A DNA stretch of 64,000 nucleotides from Tahibacter aquaticus (GTDB taxonomy: Bacteria > Pseudomonadota > Gammaproteobacteria > Xanthomonadales > Rhodanobacteraceae): contig NZ_SNZH01000006.1 of assembly GCF_004363655.1 (NCBI RefSeq), positions 186,001-250,000 of the forward strand, given 5' to 3'. The position numbers were made by a program, and so were the translations under genes. The notes under the pieces were generated by a model that worked only from the letters and a program-made list of their open reading frames with translations, was not told the origin of the DNA and did no database searches. Positions 1 to 9,323 of this stretch are shown here, in pieces; the stretch's first letter is position 1, and every line of letters begins with the position of its first letter.

Positions 1-2373
1 AGCGTGACGATCCTGCCGGTGATGGCGCAGTCGCCGCAGGGGGCGACGTCTGCCGCGACGAAGTCGTACATCATCGAATTCGACGAGGACGGCCTGTTCT
101 ATTCCGACGTAGGCATGCGGCAGCGCAAGGTGCCGGTCGGCGAAGCCGCCGCCAGCGCGACCGATGCCGGCCGCATCGACGTCAACGCGCGGGAATCACG
201 CGACTACCTGCTTCAGGTGCAGATGCAGCAGCAGACGCATCTGGCGCAGATCCGCAGCGCGATCGGCCGCAGCAATCTGAACATTACGCATTACTATAAT
301 ATTACCCTGAGCGGCATATCGGCTGACCTGACCGAGGCGGAAGCCGAAGCAGTTGCAAAGGTCGCGGGCATCAAGACGATCTACGAAACCCCGATGCTCA
401 AGCGCGACACGTTCCGAGGCCCAGCTTTCATCGGTGCGCCGTCGATCTGGAATGGCTCGGCCGTGCCGAATGGCCTCGGTACGCGCGGACAGGGCCAGAC
501 GCTGGCGTCGCTCGATGGCGGTACCAACTCGACGCATCCGTCGTTCGCCAACGACGCGAGCTGCGGCTTCTCGATCGCCACGCCGAAGCTCAAGAGCAAG
601 CTCGACTGCACCACCGCGTCGACCCCGACCGGCGCCTGCAACGGCCCGAATCCGGAAGACATCGAAGACGGCCATGGCGTACACACCGCAAGCACGGCGG
701 CGGGCAACGTCGTGACGACGGCGATCGATCCGACGCTGCCGGTGGTTGCGCCGTACAGCTCGATCTCGGGCGTCGCGCCGTGTGCGGCGATCCGCGCGTA
801 CAAGATGTGCGATTCCACCGCCTGCGGCGGCAACGCGACGCTCGCGGCGATCAACAATTTCATGGCGGCCGGCGACGTGACCGCAGTGAACTACTCGATC
901 GGCCCGACGGCAGGCGGCACCAGCGGCACCAACCCGTGGGCGACGGGCTCCGACAAGGAGTTTCTGGCCGCCGTGCAGTCGGGCATCGTTGTCGCGGCGT
1001 CGGCTGGCAACACCAGCGCCACGCTCACTACACCGGGCGGCCGCGTGGCGCACCAGGGACCGTGGATCATGACCGTCGCGGCGTCGAGCCAGGACGAAGT
1101 GATGACTGCCGGCATCAGCGCGACCGGCCCCGGCACGCCGCCGGCCAACACGCAGGGCATCTACCTCGTACCCGGTTCGACGACGGCTCCGCTCACGGCG
1201 CAGATCGTTGCCGACATCGCGACGTATCCGGCCAACATCGAAGGCTGTACCGACCCGGTTGCGGCGAACCCGAACGTACCCGACAGCGGCACGCCGGGCG
1301 GCGGTTTCCCGGCTGGCACGTTCACCGGCAAGATCGCCCTGATCCAGCGTGGCGACTGCAGCTTCGCCATCAAGATCGACAACGCGATCGGTGCCGGCGC
1401 GGTCGGCGTGGTGATCTACAACAACATCATCAACTTTGGCACCGTGTCGATGGACATGGCCACGGTCACGTCGCCGAATGCGAAGGCGTGGTTCATCGAA
1501 GGTCCGTTCGGTCTCGCGCTGAAGAACTTCATCGCGTCCAGCGCGCCGGCTGCCGTGCCGGGCAGGATCGATCCGGTGGCCTACGGACTGCGCCAGGGCG
1601 ATGTGCTCGGCAGCTTCAGCCTGCGCGGCCCGACGGCCGGCGTCACCGACCTGACCAAGCCGGACATCACCGGGCCGGGCGTGGACATCCTCGCTGCCAA
1701 GGATCCGGGCAACAACAACTACGGCCTGATGAGTGGCACGTCGATGTCGAGCCCGCACCTGGCAGGCGTCGGCATGCTGATGAAGTCGGTGCACCCGAGC
1801 TGGACGCCGGCCGAGATCAAGTCGGCATTGATGTTGACGGCTGTTTCGGGCTTCCGCGAGAACGGCACCACCGCGTGGGTGCCGGACGATGTGGGCAGCG
1901 GCCGTGTCGACCTGACCAAGGCCGCACGCGCCGGCTTCGTTATGGACGTCGCTAACTACTTTGCGTCGAACACGACGCGGCCCAGCGTCACCGACCAGCG
2001 CGCGATGAACTTCGCAAGCATGCGCAATACGGTCTGCTCGAAGGCATCGGGCTGCAACTGGACGCGTATCGTCCGCGGCGTGCTGCCGGCCGGCAACTGG
2101 ACCGCGACGGTGTCGAACCCGTCGCCCGACATCGCCTTGTCGGTGTCGCCGTCGACCTTCTCGCTGACCAACGAAACCATCTTTGCGAATGGCTTCCAGT
2201 CGGTGGGAACGCCGGGCGTCTCGCCGACGCAGACACTGACGATCACTGCGCAGCCAGGTCCTGCTGCGCCGGTGTCGACGGCAACCTGGTGGTTCGGCAA
2301 GGTGACGTTCACCGAAGCGAACAACCTGTCGCCGCCGCTGACGATGACGGTATCGATCAAAGTGGCGAACTAG
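1..2373 (+). CDS. Secreted subtilisin-like serine protease (S8) with PA domain, 5' partial
   Basis: Extracellular serine protease. The reading frame is open from base 1, and the residues before the first in-frame GTG (base 4) look like the end of a signal peptide (LPVMAQS), so the true start lies outside the window. Counting from that GTG: an I9-like propeptide at about 20-135, catalytic Asp171 (SLDGG), His227 (GHGVHT) and Ser580 (GTSMSSPH). A protease-associated domain sits between His and Ser at about 400-510 (GKIALIQRGDCSF). A beta-rich tail follows the catalytic domain. This order matches large exported S8 proteases of Xanthomonadales. It ends in VSIKVAN and lacks the FxxxF tail seen on five other exported proteins here. 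A strong terminator follows. Confidence 0.93.
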   Translation, partial: SVTILPVMAQSPQGATSAATKSYIIEFDEDGLFYSDVGMRQRKVPVGEAAASATDAGRIDVNARESRDYLLQVQMQQQTHLAQIRSAIGRSNLNITHYYNITLSGISADLTEAEAEAVAKVAGIKTIYETPMLKRDTFRGPAFIGAPSIWNGSAVPNGLGTRGQGQTLASLDGGTNSTHPSFANDASCGFSIATPKLKSKLDCTTASTPTGACNGPNPEDIEDGHGVHTASTAAGNVVTTAIDPTLPVVAPYSSISGVAPCAAIRAYKMCDSTACGGNATLAAINNFMAAGDVTAVNYSIGPTAGGTSGTNPWATGSDKEFLAAVQSGIVVAASAGNTSATLTTPGGRVAHQGPWIMTVAASSQDEVMTAGISATGPGTPPANTQGIYLVPGSTTAPLTAQIVADIATYPANIEGCTDPVAANPNVPDSGTPGGGFPAGTFTGKIALIQRGDCSFAIKIDNAIGAGAVGVVIYNNIINFGTVSMDMATVTSPNAKAWFIEGPFGLALKNFIASSAPAAVPGRIDPVAYGLRQGDVLGSFSLRGPTAGVTDLTKPDITGPGVDILAAKDPGNNNYGLMSGTSMSSPHLAGVGMLMKSVHPSWTPAEIKSALMLTAVSGFRENGTTAWVPDDVGSGRVDLTKAARAGFVMDVANYFASNTTRPSVTDQRAMNFASMRNTVCSKASGCNWTRIVRGVLPAGNWTATVSNPSPDIALSVSPSTFSLTNETIFANGFQSVGTPGVSPTQTLTITAQPGPAAPVSTATWWFGKVTFTEANNLSPPLTMTVSIKVAN

Positions 2374-2394
2374 CGCTGTACGCGGTCGAAACGC

Positions 2395-2424
2395 AAAGCC
2401 CGGGCGAGAGCCCGGGCTTTTTTT
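2395..2424 (+). terminator. Rho-independent terminator of the S8 protease gene
   Basis: An AAGCCCGGG / CCCGGGCTT stem with a short loop is followed by eight T residues, starting about 20 bases after the protease stop codon. On the minus strand it could also stop the delta-60 gene, but the T-run there is poor. Confidence 0.9.
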
Positions 2425-2607
2425 TGTGCGTCGGTAGTCTTTTCAGAGATCTGGCGTGTACACGATCGACAGCAGCGCGCTTGTTCTGATTGCGCAGTAC
2501 CCGATGCTTGCTCGGCCAACGGCAAGGGCTGATGGCCTTGCTCCGCTGCCGCGTCCTGCACGACCCGTACTTGGCGATCTCGCCAGCGATTCATCCGTTA
2601 CCGGCCA

Positions 2608-5097
2608 TCAGTCGAACCCGTCCAGGAAAATCCCCTCCGCCAGCGGCAGATGGAACTGCTTCACGCGCTGCTCGATGCCACTGTAGCTGTCATTGCCGGC
2701 ACTGGCGGTGGCTCCGCGCACCCGCAGATAGAAGGTCTGCGCCAGCGGCGGGAAATAGTTGCGATAGACCCAGTCCTTGCCGCTGCGGGTGAAGTTTCCG
2801 AGTGGTGCATAGGCGACGCCGGTCGGCGAATACGCCAGTTCCGGTGCGCGCGTCAGCTCTGGTGTGGCGCCGGCCCGGCGCCAGTAGACGAAGGCTGCGC
2901 CGCTGCTGTAGGAAATCACGTCGATACTCTGCAATGCGGCCTGGGGTTGGTTGAGCCGGGCGAAATAGTCGTTGTCGCCGACGCCGCCCAGGTCGAGGAA
3001 TTGCCCGCTTGCGTATACCTTTCCATCGGGCGCGATGCTGATGTTGCTGACGAAGCGCGGGCTGGTGTTTGCCGCACTCGGTGTTACCCAGCTCGTATCG
3101 AGGCTGCCGTCGACGTTGAGCCGGTTCAGGAAGGCCGTGTTGTCACCGCCGACCAGCAGCTTGCCGTCGGCTTGCAGGGCCAGCGCACGGATGCTGCTGT
3201 TGAGCTGTGGGTTGTAGGCCGTATCGACGGTGCCATTGGCATTCAAGCGGGCCAGGCCGGCACGGTTGAAACCACCGATGACGCTGAAGGTGCCGGCGAC
3301 GACGACGCGTCCGTCGGCCTGCAAGGCGATGCCTGTGATGGGGGCGTTGGCGCCGGGGTTGAACGTGGTGTCGATGCTGCCGTCCGGCAGCAGCCGCGCA
3401 ATTTCGGCGCGCAGTGCGCCAGCGATGGTCGTGAAAGCCCCGGTGACGAGCATTTTGCCGTCGGGCTGTAGCAGCACGTCGCGCACGGTCCCGTCGGCGT
3501 TCGGATCGAAGCTCGCGTCGATGGTGCCATTGGCGTTGAGCCGCGCGATGCGGTTGCGGCTGGCGCCGGCGGCGAGGCTGAAATCGCCGCCGATCACGAC
3601 ACGGCCATCGGGCTGCAGCGCAATGGCGAAAACGCTGTCGTCGATGGACGGACTGAAGCTGCTGTCGACAATGCCGTTTTCGTTCAGCCGCGCCAGCCGG
3701 GTCCGCGCGTTGACGCCCATCTGCGTGAAAAAGCCGCCGACCAGCATGGACAGATCGGGCTGCAGCACGATGGCAGTGACGCCGTTGTTGGGACCCGGCG
3801 CAAACGTCGCATCGCGGCTGCCGTCGGCGTTCAGGCGCGCCAGGCGGCCTATCGACTGTCCGCCCAGCTGGGTGAAGGAGCCGCCCAGCAGCACGCGGCC
3901 GTCGCCCTGCGGGGCGATCGCGACCGGCGCTGCCGGGGTCGGGCTGGGTACCTGGTCGAAGGCGGTTTCTACCGCGCCGTCCGCATGCAGTTGCGCCAGG
4001 CGGCGGCGCGTCTGGCCGCCGACATTGGAGAAGGTGCCGCCGATCACGATCAGGCCGCTGGCCTGCTGTGCCAGCACGATGACGCTGCTGGTTGCGCTGG
4101 CATTGAAGCCTGCATCGATACTGCCGTCGACATTGACCCGTGCGATACGCGTATGCGTCTGTCCGCCGGCGGTTGCGAAGATGCCGCCGACCAGGGCCTT
4201 GCCGTCGTCCTGCAAGGCGATGCCGAGCACGCCGCCGCTGAAGTTCGGGTCGTAGCCCAGGTCGACCGTGCCGTCGGTGTTCAGGCGCGCCATGCGATTG
4301 CGGGCCTGTCCGCCGATGCTGGTGAAGTTGCCGCCGACCAGCAGCTTGCCGTCCTTCTGCAGGGCCAGCGCGCAGCTGCAGATATCGGGATTCGGTACGT
4401 AGCCGCTGTCGATGCTGCCGCCGCTGCTGACCCGCGCCAGCCCGTTGCGCGGCTGTCCGCCGGCCTGGGTGAAGGTTCCGCTGAAGATCACCCGGCCATC
4501 GGCCTGCAGCGCGATGTTTTCGACCAGGCCATTGGTGCCGGGATTGAAGGCGGAGGACAGCGAGGCTTCGATCATCTGGGCGATATTCGCGCGGGGAAAG
4601 CCGTTCACCGTGCTGAAATCGCCGCCGATCAGCACGCGTCCGTTGGGCCGTACGACGATGCTGTAGACCACGCCGTTGACGTCGGGCACGTAGCTCGGGT
4701 CGACGTTGCCGTCGGCCAGCAGGCGCGCCAGATGGTTGCGCGTGCTGCCGCCGACCTGGGTGAAATTGCCGCCGATCAGAATGCGGCCGTCGAGCTGCAG
4801 TGCGATGGCCTGCACCGCGCCGTCGATATCGATGGCGACGAAATTCGGGTCCAGCCTGCCGTCGGCGGTGAGCCGCGCGAGGCGATTGCGCACGACGCCG
4901 CCGATCTCGGTGAAGGCGCCGCCGATAAGGAACTTGCCGTCGGGCTGGATGGCCAGGGTGACGACGCTGGAATTCACGTCGGGATTGAACGGTGCGGCGT
5001 TCTGCGCGCTGGCCAGCGTGGCGAGGCCGGCATTCAGTACCAGTGCGGCAAGCCAGCAGATGCAGCGGTGCAGCGGCAGGGCGGGGGCGTGCATCAT
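2608..5097 (-). CDS. Exported delta-60 (DUF5122) beta-propeller repeat protein with C-terminal FLDGFD tail
   Basis: An 829-residue exported protein. The start is the first ATG of an ATG-ATG pair preceded by AGAGGGA; upstream in-frame codons look like non-coding DNA. The signal peptide covers about residues 1-34 (ends LASAQN). About 14 repeats of roughly 45-50 residues follow, with consensus ALQxDGRxLIGGxF...RxRLARLxADGxxDxxF, the delta-60 repeat (PF17164) that is predicted to form propellers. A C-terminal domain of about 100 residues ends in GIFLDGFD. The family has no assigned reaction and is usually treated as a surface or secreted structural protein. It is convergent with the S8 protease gene and divergent from the cupin gene. 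The last residues match a motif shared with four other exported proteins in this window. Confidence 0.88.
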   Translation of the reverse strand: MMHAPALPLHRCICWLAALVLNAGLATLASAQNAAPFNPDVNSSVVTLAIQPDGKFLIGGAFTEIGGVVRNRLARLTADGRLDPNFVAIDIDGAVQAIALQLDGRILIGGNFTQVGGSTRNHLARLLADGNVDPSYVPDVNGVVYSIVVRPNGRVLIGGDFSTVNGFPRANIAQMIEASLSSAFNPGTNGLVENIALQADGRVIFSGTFTQAGGQPRNGLARVSSGGSIDSGYVPNPDICSCALALQKDGKLLVGGNFTSIGGQARNRMARLNTDGTVDLGYDPNFSGGVLGIALQDDGKALVGGIFATAGGQTHTRIARVNVDGSIDAGFNASATSSVIVLAQQASGLIVIGGTFSNVGGQTRRRLAQLHADGAVETAFDQVPSPTPAAPVAIAPQGDGRVLLGGSFTQLGGQSIGRLARLNADGSRDATFAPGPNNGVTAIVLQPDLSMLVGGFFTQMGVNARTRLARLNENGIVDSSFSPSIDDSVFAIALQPDGRVVIGGDFSLAAGASRNRIARLNANGTIDASFDPNADGTVRDVLLQPDGKMLVTGAFTTIAGALRAEIARLLPDGSIDTTFNPGANAPITGIALQADGRVVVAGTFSVIGGFNRAGLARLNANGTVDTAYNPQLNSSIRALALQADGKLLVGGDNTAFLNRLNVDGSLDTSWVTPSAANTSPRFVSNISIAPDGKVYASGQFLDLGGVGDNDYFARLNQPQAALQSIDVISYSSGAAFVYWRRAGATPELTRAPELAYSPTGVAYAPLGNFTRSGKDWVYRNYFPPLAQTFYLRVRGATASAGNDSYSGIEQRVKQFHLPLAEGIFLDGFD

Positions 5098-5397
5098 GCG
5101 GAATCCCTCTGATGGCGGTGCTGCGGTATCTCCGCTCGGCATTGCGTGCCGGCGGTGTGGCCCTGCATCGACGATACGCCGGAATGCGCCGCGGCGACGG
5201 CGGGCGTTGCGGACTCGCAGTGAAAAGGAAAACGAGGCTGTGCCGGAGCAGCGAACATGGCGGCAGGCCTGCCGCCGCCGCCGTTTCCTCAGGCGGGTCT
5301 GTTCCGCCGCGGCTTCGGCCGGGCCGACGGTTGCCGACGCGGCCGGATTGCACCGACTATCGGCAGCGAAAATTCCCCCGGCACTAGGAGTACGGCC

Positions 5398-5823
5398 TTG
5401 CTGCGTCCTGTCTGCGCACTGTTGTTGCTTGCCACGAGTACCGGCGCTGTTGCGCTGGATAACACCAGCAGCGTCAAGGTAACGCCGCTGCTGAAATCGA
5501 CGACGAGCTGGGACGGCACGCCGCTGGTCTATCCCGCCGGCCCTGCCGAAGTCTCCACGCTGACCATCGAGATCGCGCCCGGCGGCGAGACCGGCTGGCA
5601 CAAGCATCCGGTGCCGTCGTTTGCCTTGGTGCTGGAAGGCGCGCTGGAAGTACGGCTGAAGGACGGCCGCAGCCGGCGCGTCACGGCCGGCCAGGTGCTG
5701 TATGAGGTGGTCGACACCTGGCACAACGGCCGCAACGTGGGCGAGGGCACGCTCAAGCTGCTGGTGACCTATGCCGGCAGGCAGGACCAGGCGCTGACGA
5801 TACGGCCGCCAGCCGGCGAATAG
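5398..5823 (+). CDS. Exported single-domain cupin protein
   Basis: A 141-residue protein. I chose the TTG start because AGGAG lies 7 nt upstream and a clean signal peptide follows at once (MLRPVCALLLL...GAVA). The longer in-frame ATG at 5257 adds a proline/arginine-rich stretch with no ribosome binding site and is rejected. The mature part is a small cupin barrel: motif 1 carries GWHKHPVPSFALVLEG (two His ligands and a Glu-containing turn), and a second His lies in DTWHNGRN. Exported small cupins bind metals, but neither substrate nor reaction can be read from the sequence. It is divergent from the delta-60 gene, with 300 bp between starts. Confidence 0.82.
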   Translation: MLRPVCALLLLATSTGAVALDNTSSVKVTPLLKSTTSWDGTPLVYPAGPAEVSTLTIEIAPGGETGWHKHPVPSFALVLEGALEVRLKDGRSRRVTAGQVLYEVVDTWHNGRNVGEGTLKLLVTYAGRQDQALTIRPPAGE

Positions 5824-6034
5824 CGCTGCCGCAAGGCACGGCGGTACTGGCGGACGTAGTGGCGAACGCCGTGTGCCGCGGCAGGAACGGCGCGGCTGAT
5901 GCTGGTTTTGTCACAGCGGCGCGCTTAACGTGGCGCCGGCAACGTTCGCCGAACGATGGCCGGATGCCGTGCGTTCGCGGGCCAGGATCGCGACGGATGG
6001 CCTGGCCCCGGGCCGACAAGCAAAGGATTGACAC

Positions 6035-7162
6035 ATGAACGCCTCAACGGCACAGACGGAAGCGATCACGGTGCGCGCCGGTTTCCTCATCGTGCAGCGC
6101 ATCGTCGATATTGCCTATGCCATCGACCTGGTCCGCGTCGAAGCCCTGTTCGCGGCGCAGGCGGCGACGAGCCGCGCACGCCTGAGCACGATACCGGCCA
6201 AGGCGATGACCTTCGGCGATCCGCCGGTGGTACTGCCGCTGCCACCGACGCTGCTGAGTTTCGACGGCGAGACCATCGAATGCGGCGTGACGGCCAACGT
6301 CTACCATTTCGGCGCACTGGCGATGGCGATTCGCGTACCGGTCGGCGAGCGTTCCTGGGAACAGCTGGTCGACCTACAGCGGCGCGTGGATGCAGCCATC
6401 GGTTCGGCCTCGGAGGCAGCGGTGTGGGCGCAGCTGTGCCAGCAGATCGTCGAGGCGATAGGGCCGGCGCTGGAGCGTCCGTCCAGCACGCGGTTGCGCG
6501 AGGACTACAGCCTGATCATCGTGCAGGATCTCGGCCTGCGCCTGAGCGCCGAGGAACTGCTGCAGCGTATCGACGTGGTGCCGCTGCTGTCGGGCGAGGA
6601 CAGGCCGCTGGCAGAGTCGTACCGGGCCGAACTGCTGCGGCAGCGCTTTTCCTACTACGCCGACGACCTGGCCGTGCTGACCTGGGACCGCGCCTTCATC
6701 TACGAGCCGCGCGGCGATTCCGACGTGGTCGACGTGCTGGAAGTGGCCAATGCGCAGCTGCTGGAACTGCGCTACTACGACGAACTGCTCGATGCGGAAC
6801 TGCCGCAGATGTACGACGAAGTCGAGCGTGCGCGGCATGCGGCCGGCCTGCTTGCCGCGCGCCATTTCGCCCACCTCGCGCGCCGCCTGCACACGCTGGT
6901 GGCGGAAGTCACCGAGCTGACAGAAAAAGTGGACAATGCGCTTCAGGTGACAGAAGACGTCTACCTGGCCCGGGTCTATTCCGCGGCACTGGGGCTGTTT
7001 CGCGTGCCCAACGTCGCGGCCGCGGTCGACCGCAAGCTGGCCATCGTGCGCGATACCTATACGGCGCTGTACGAAGAGGCATCCAGCCGCCGCGCCGAGC
7101 TGCTGGAAATCGCCATCGTGCTGCTGATCGTGATCGAGATCGTGCTGGCCTTGCGCGGCTGA
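6035..7162 (+). CDS. RMD1/DUF155 family membrane-anchored protein
   Basis: A 375-residue protein of the DUF155 (RMD1/RMND1/Sif2-like) family. It starts at an ATG behind AAAGGA. The family core spans about residues 60-330 and includes the motif WDRAFIYEPRGDSDVVDVLE, followed by a long helical, coiled-coil-prone segment. The C-terminal hydrophobic helix (EIAIVLLIVIEIVLAL, last ~20 residues) is the usual membrane anchor. Eukaryotic relatives act in mitochondrial translation and meiotic nuclear division; the bacterial role is not established. It appears to be transcribed alone. Confidence 0.85.
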   Translation: MNASTAQTEAITVRAGFLIVQRIVDIAYAIDLVRVEALFAAQAATSRARLSTIPAKAMTFGDPPVVLPLPPTLLSFDGETIECGVTANVYHFGALAMAIRVPVGERSWEQLVDLQRRVDAAIGSASEAAVWAQLCQQIVEAIGPALERPSSTRLREDYSLIIVQDLGLRLSAEELLQRIDVVPLLSGEDRPLAESYRAELLRQRFSYYADDLAVLTWDRAFIYEPRGDSDVVDVLEVANAQLLELRYYDELLDAELPQMYDEVERARHAAGLLAARHFAHLARRLHTLVAEVTELTEKVDNALQVTEDVYLARVYSAALGLFRVPNVAAAVDRKLAIVRDTYTALYEEASSRRAELLEIAIVLLIVIEIVLALRG

Positions 7163-7251
7163 GGCGACGGTGGTGTCGCCTCAGCCGCCGCAACGGCGTG
7201 GCCGCAGCGCGATTTTTCTTGCGCCGGCGATGTGGGTGCGCCGAACCGCGA

Positions 7252-7575
7252 TCAGCCTGGATTGCGCAGCTGGGCGGCGACCGGTGCGGTGGCGCTGGCG
7301 GCTGTGGCGGGTTTGCGTTCTTCCAGCGCCTTGACCACCTTGTCGCCGACCAGCCACAGCGTGATGGTCTTGTCGTCGAGGCGGTAGGTCCAGATTTCCA
7401 TCGCTGGCGAAGATTCGTCGCCGGGAATGCTGTCGAGCTGGGTCGGCTCGCCGGCGGCATCGCGCGCCTGCACGGCGCTGGCGCCCTTGCCGATCAGATT
7501 CTTGCCGAGCAGGACGGTTTCGGCGCTGGCGACGCCGCAGCAGCCGATCAGTGCGGCCAGGAGCAGACGTTTCAT
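7252..7575 (-). CDS. Small secreted protein of unknown function
   Basis: A 107-residue protein. The ATG at 7575 is preferred because a signal peptide begins there (MKRLLLAALIGCCGVASA); the upstream in-frame ATG adds 22 residues without a clear ribosome binding site. The mature part contains a pattern of the type found in periplasmic DUF2845-like proteins (GKGxSAxxARDAAGEP...MEIWTYRLDDKTITLWLVGDKV). I do not recognise a defined function. Confidence 0.65.
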   Translation of the reverse strand: MKRLLLAALIGCCGVASAETVLLGKNLIGKGASAVQARDAAGEPTQLDSIPGDESSPAMEIWTYRLDDKTITLWLVGDKVVKALEERKPATAASATAPVAAQLRNPG

Positions 7576-7698
7576 GGCATTGGCTTCCGTTAAAAAAGCC
7601 AAGCATGACGCGGCAATGTTGCGCCGGTTTTTCGCCCGCATGGCGCCGCCGCGGCAGGCGCCGATGAGCGCAGCGAATTGCGCCGCAACACGCTGCTG

Positions 7699-7905
7699 CT
7701 AGCCCGTCACGCCATGCGGTTGCACGAAGCCGGTGGCGATGCCGACCAGCACCAGCAGGATCAGCGCAACCGACAGGGCGATGCGCCGGGTCAGCGCCTT
7801 GACCATGCGGCCGCTGCCACCTTTGTCGGTCATCATGAAAAACAGGCCGGCAGCAAGGTTGTAGACAATGACGCCGAGGAAGGCGAGGGCAACCAGGGTT
7901 TTCAT
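7699..7905 (-). CDS. DUF2909 twin-transmembrane protein
   Basis: A 68-residue protein with two predicted membrane helices (about 3-25 and 43-62) separated by a short loop (TDKGGSGRMVKALTRR). This layout is typical of DUF2909 'twin transmembrane' proteins, which are often found near cytochrome genes. The start overlaps the stop of the MocR gene by four bases (ATGA), so its translation is probably coupled. It is the last gene of the cytochrome operon. Function unknown. Confidence 0.8.
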   Translation of the reverse strand: MKTLVALAFLGVIVYNLAAGLFFMMTDKGGSGRMVKALTRRIALSVALILLVLVGIATGFVQPHGVTG

Positions 7906-9323
7906 GCAGGGGTTCTCAGCAAGGCGTGGACGAGTGCGCCCAATTGCTGCAAGGCCGGCAGCACGTCGGCGGCGGGATGGCCGCAGTTGATGCGGATGCA
8001 GTCGGCGAAGCGGTGGTCGGGCGAGAAGATATGGCCGGGCGCGATGCCGATGCCGGCCTGCAAGGCGGCCTGGTGCAGGCGCATCGCATCCAGCCCTGGC
8101 GGCAGGGCGACCCAGACGAAATAGCCGCCGCGCGGGCGCGACAGGCGCGTGCCGGCGGGAAATGCACTTTCGATGGCTTGTATGGCTGCACTCATGCGTG
8201 CCATCAGTGCCGCCCGCAGGCGGCGCAGGTGGCGGTCGTAGCCGCCTTCTTCCAGGTAGTGCAGCACAGCGACCTGGGCCGGCACCGAGGCGGCCATGGT
8301 CGTCATCAGGGTCAGGCGCTGTATGCGCTGGGCATAGCGGCCGGCGGCGATCCAGCCAACGCGATAGCCGGGCGCCAGGCATTTCGAGAACGAGCTGCAA
8401 TGCAGTACCAGGCCTGCCTCGTCGAAGGCCTTGGCCGGACGCGGACGCTGGCTGCCGAAATACAGTTCGGCGTAGACGTCATCTTCGATCAGCGGTACCT
8501 CGTGCTGCCGCAGCAGCTGTACCAGTTCGCGCTTGCGCGCTTCGGGCATCAGGCTGCCGAGGGGGTTCTGGAACGTCGGCATCAGCCAGCAGGCGGCGAT
8601 GCGCTGGCGCGACAGTGCTTCGCCCAGCGCCTGGATGTCGATGCCGGTTTCCGCGTCGGTCCTGATTTCCAGTGCCTTGAGCTTGAGCCGTTCTATCGCC
8701 TGCAGCGCGGCATAGAACGTCGGCGATTCGATCGCGACGGTGTCGCCGGGCTGGGTCACCGCCTGCAGCGCGGCGTTCAGCCCTTCCAGCGCGCCGTTGC
8801 CGATGACGATCTCGTCGGTCTGCAGGCGCACGCCGTCGAGGCGGTAGCGCGTGGCGATCTGGTCGCGCAGGCGCGGATTGCCCGGCGAGATATTTTCCAC
8901 AATGGAATTCGGTGCCAGGCGGCGCAGTCCGGTGGCGGCGGCGCGGGCGAGCTGGGGCAGCGGAAACAGGTCCGGGCCAGGGAAGGCCGAGCCCAGTGGC
9001 GCAATGCCGCTGGAGCGTGCCGCGCGCAGCACTTCGAACACGAGTTCGCTGACTTCGACTTCGTTCGCCTCGGCGCGCGGCGCGGTGACCGCCAGCTCGT
9101 CGCCCAGTGCGCTGCGCGCGGCGCAGACATAGAAGCCCGACTGCGGCCGCGTGTGGATCAGCCCTTCGCGCTCCAGCCGCTGGTAGGCCTGGAATATGGT
9201 GGACGCACTGATGCCGCGGCGCGCGCGCGCTTCGCGTACCGAGGGCAGGCGCTCGCCCGGACGCAGCTGGCCGTTGCTGATCAGCGCGGTGATTTCGGCG
9301 GCGTATTGCTCGTAGAGTTTCAT
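7902..9323 (-). CDS. MocR/GntR-type PLP-dependent transcriptional regulator
   Basis: A 473-residue regulator. N-terminal GntR winged helix at about residues 1-70 (GERLPSVREARARRGISAST, QAYQRLEREGLI), a linker, then a fold-type I aminotransferase-like domain at about 105-465. The predicted PLP lysine is K314 in SSFSKCLAPGYRVGW. PTFQNPLGS and the EDDVYAELYF segment are typical of the MocR aminotransferase domain. Family members bind DNA as domain-swapped dimers and sense PLP or its adducts with amino compounds. It starts inside the stop codon of the triheme cytochrome gene (ATGA) and ends inside the start of the DUF2909 gene. This embedded position is unusual, as MocR genes usually sit divergent from their target. 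Confidence 0.93.
   Translation of the reverse strand: MKLYEQYAAEITALISNGQLRPGERLPSVREARARRGISASTIFQAYQRLEREGLIHTRPQSGFYVCAARSALGDELAVTAPRAEANEVEVSELVFEVLRAARSSGIAPLGSAFPGPDLFPLPQLARAAATGLRRLAPNSIVENISPGNPRLRDQIATRYRLDGVRLQTDEIVIGNGALEGLNAALQAVTQPGDTVAIESPTFYAALQAIERLKLKALEIRTDAETGIDIQALGEALSRQRIAACWLMPTFQNPLGSLMPEARKRELVQLLRQHEVPLIEDDVYAELYFGSQRPRPAKAFDEAGLVLHCSSFSKCLAPGYRVGWIAAGRYAQRIQRLTLMTTMAASVPAQVAVLHYLEEGGYDRHLRRLRAALMARMSAAIQAIESAFPAGTRLSRPRGGYFVWVALPPGLDAMRLHQAALQAGIGIAPGHIFSPDHRFADCIRINCGHPAADVLPALQQLGALVHALLRTPA

Noticed and set aside
196-1794. Long minus-strand ORF inside the S8 protease gene
   Set aside because: Arg/Ala-rich shadow frame of a high-GC gene that has clear catalytic motifs on the plus strand.
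5257-5397. N-terminal extension of the cupin gene from the upstream ATG
   Set aside because: The extension is Pro/Arg-rich, lacks a ribosome binding site, and would bury the signal peptide; the TTG at 5398 has AGGAG at 7 nt.
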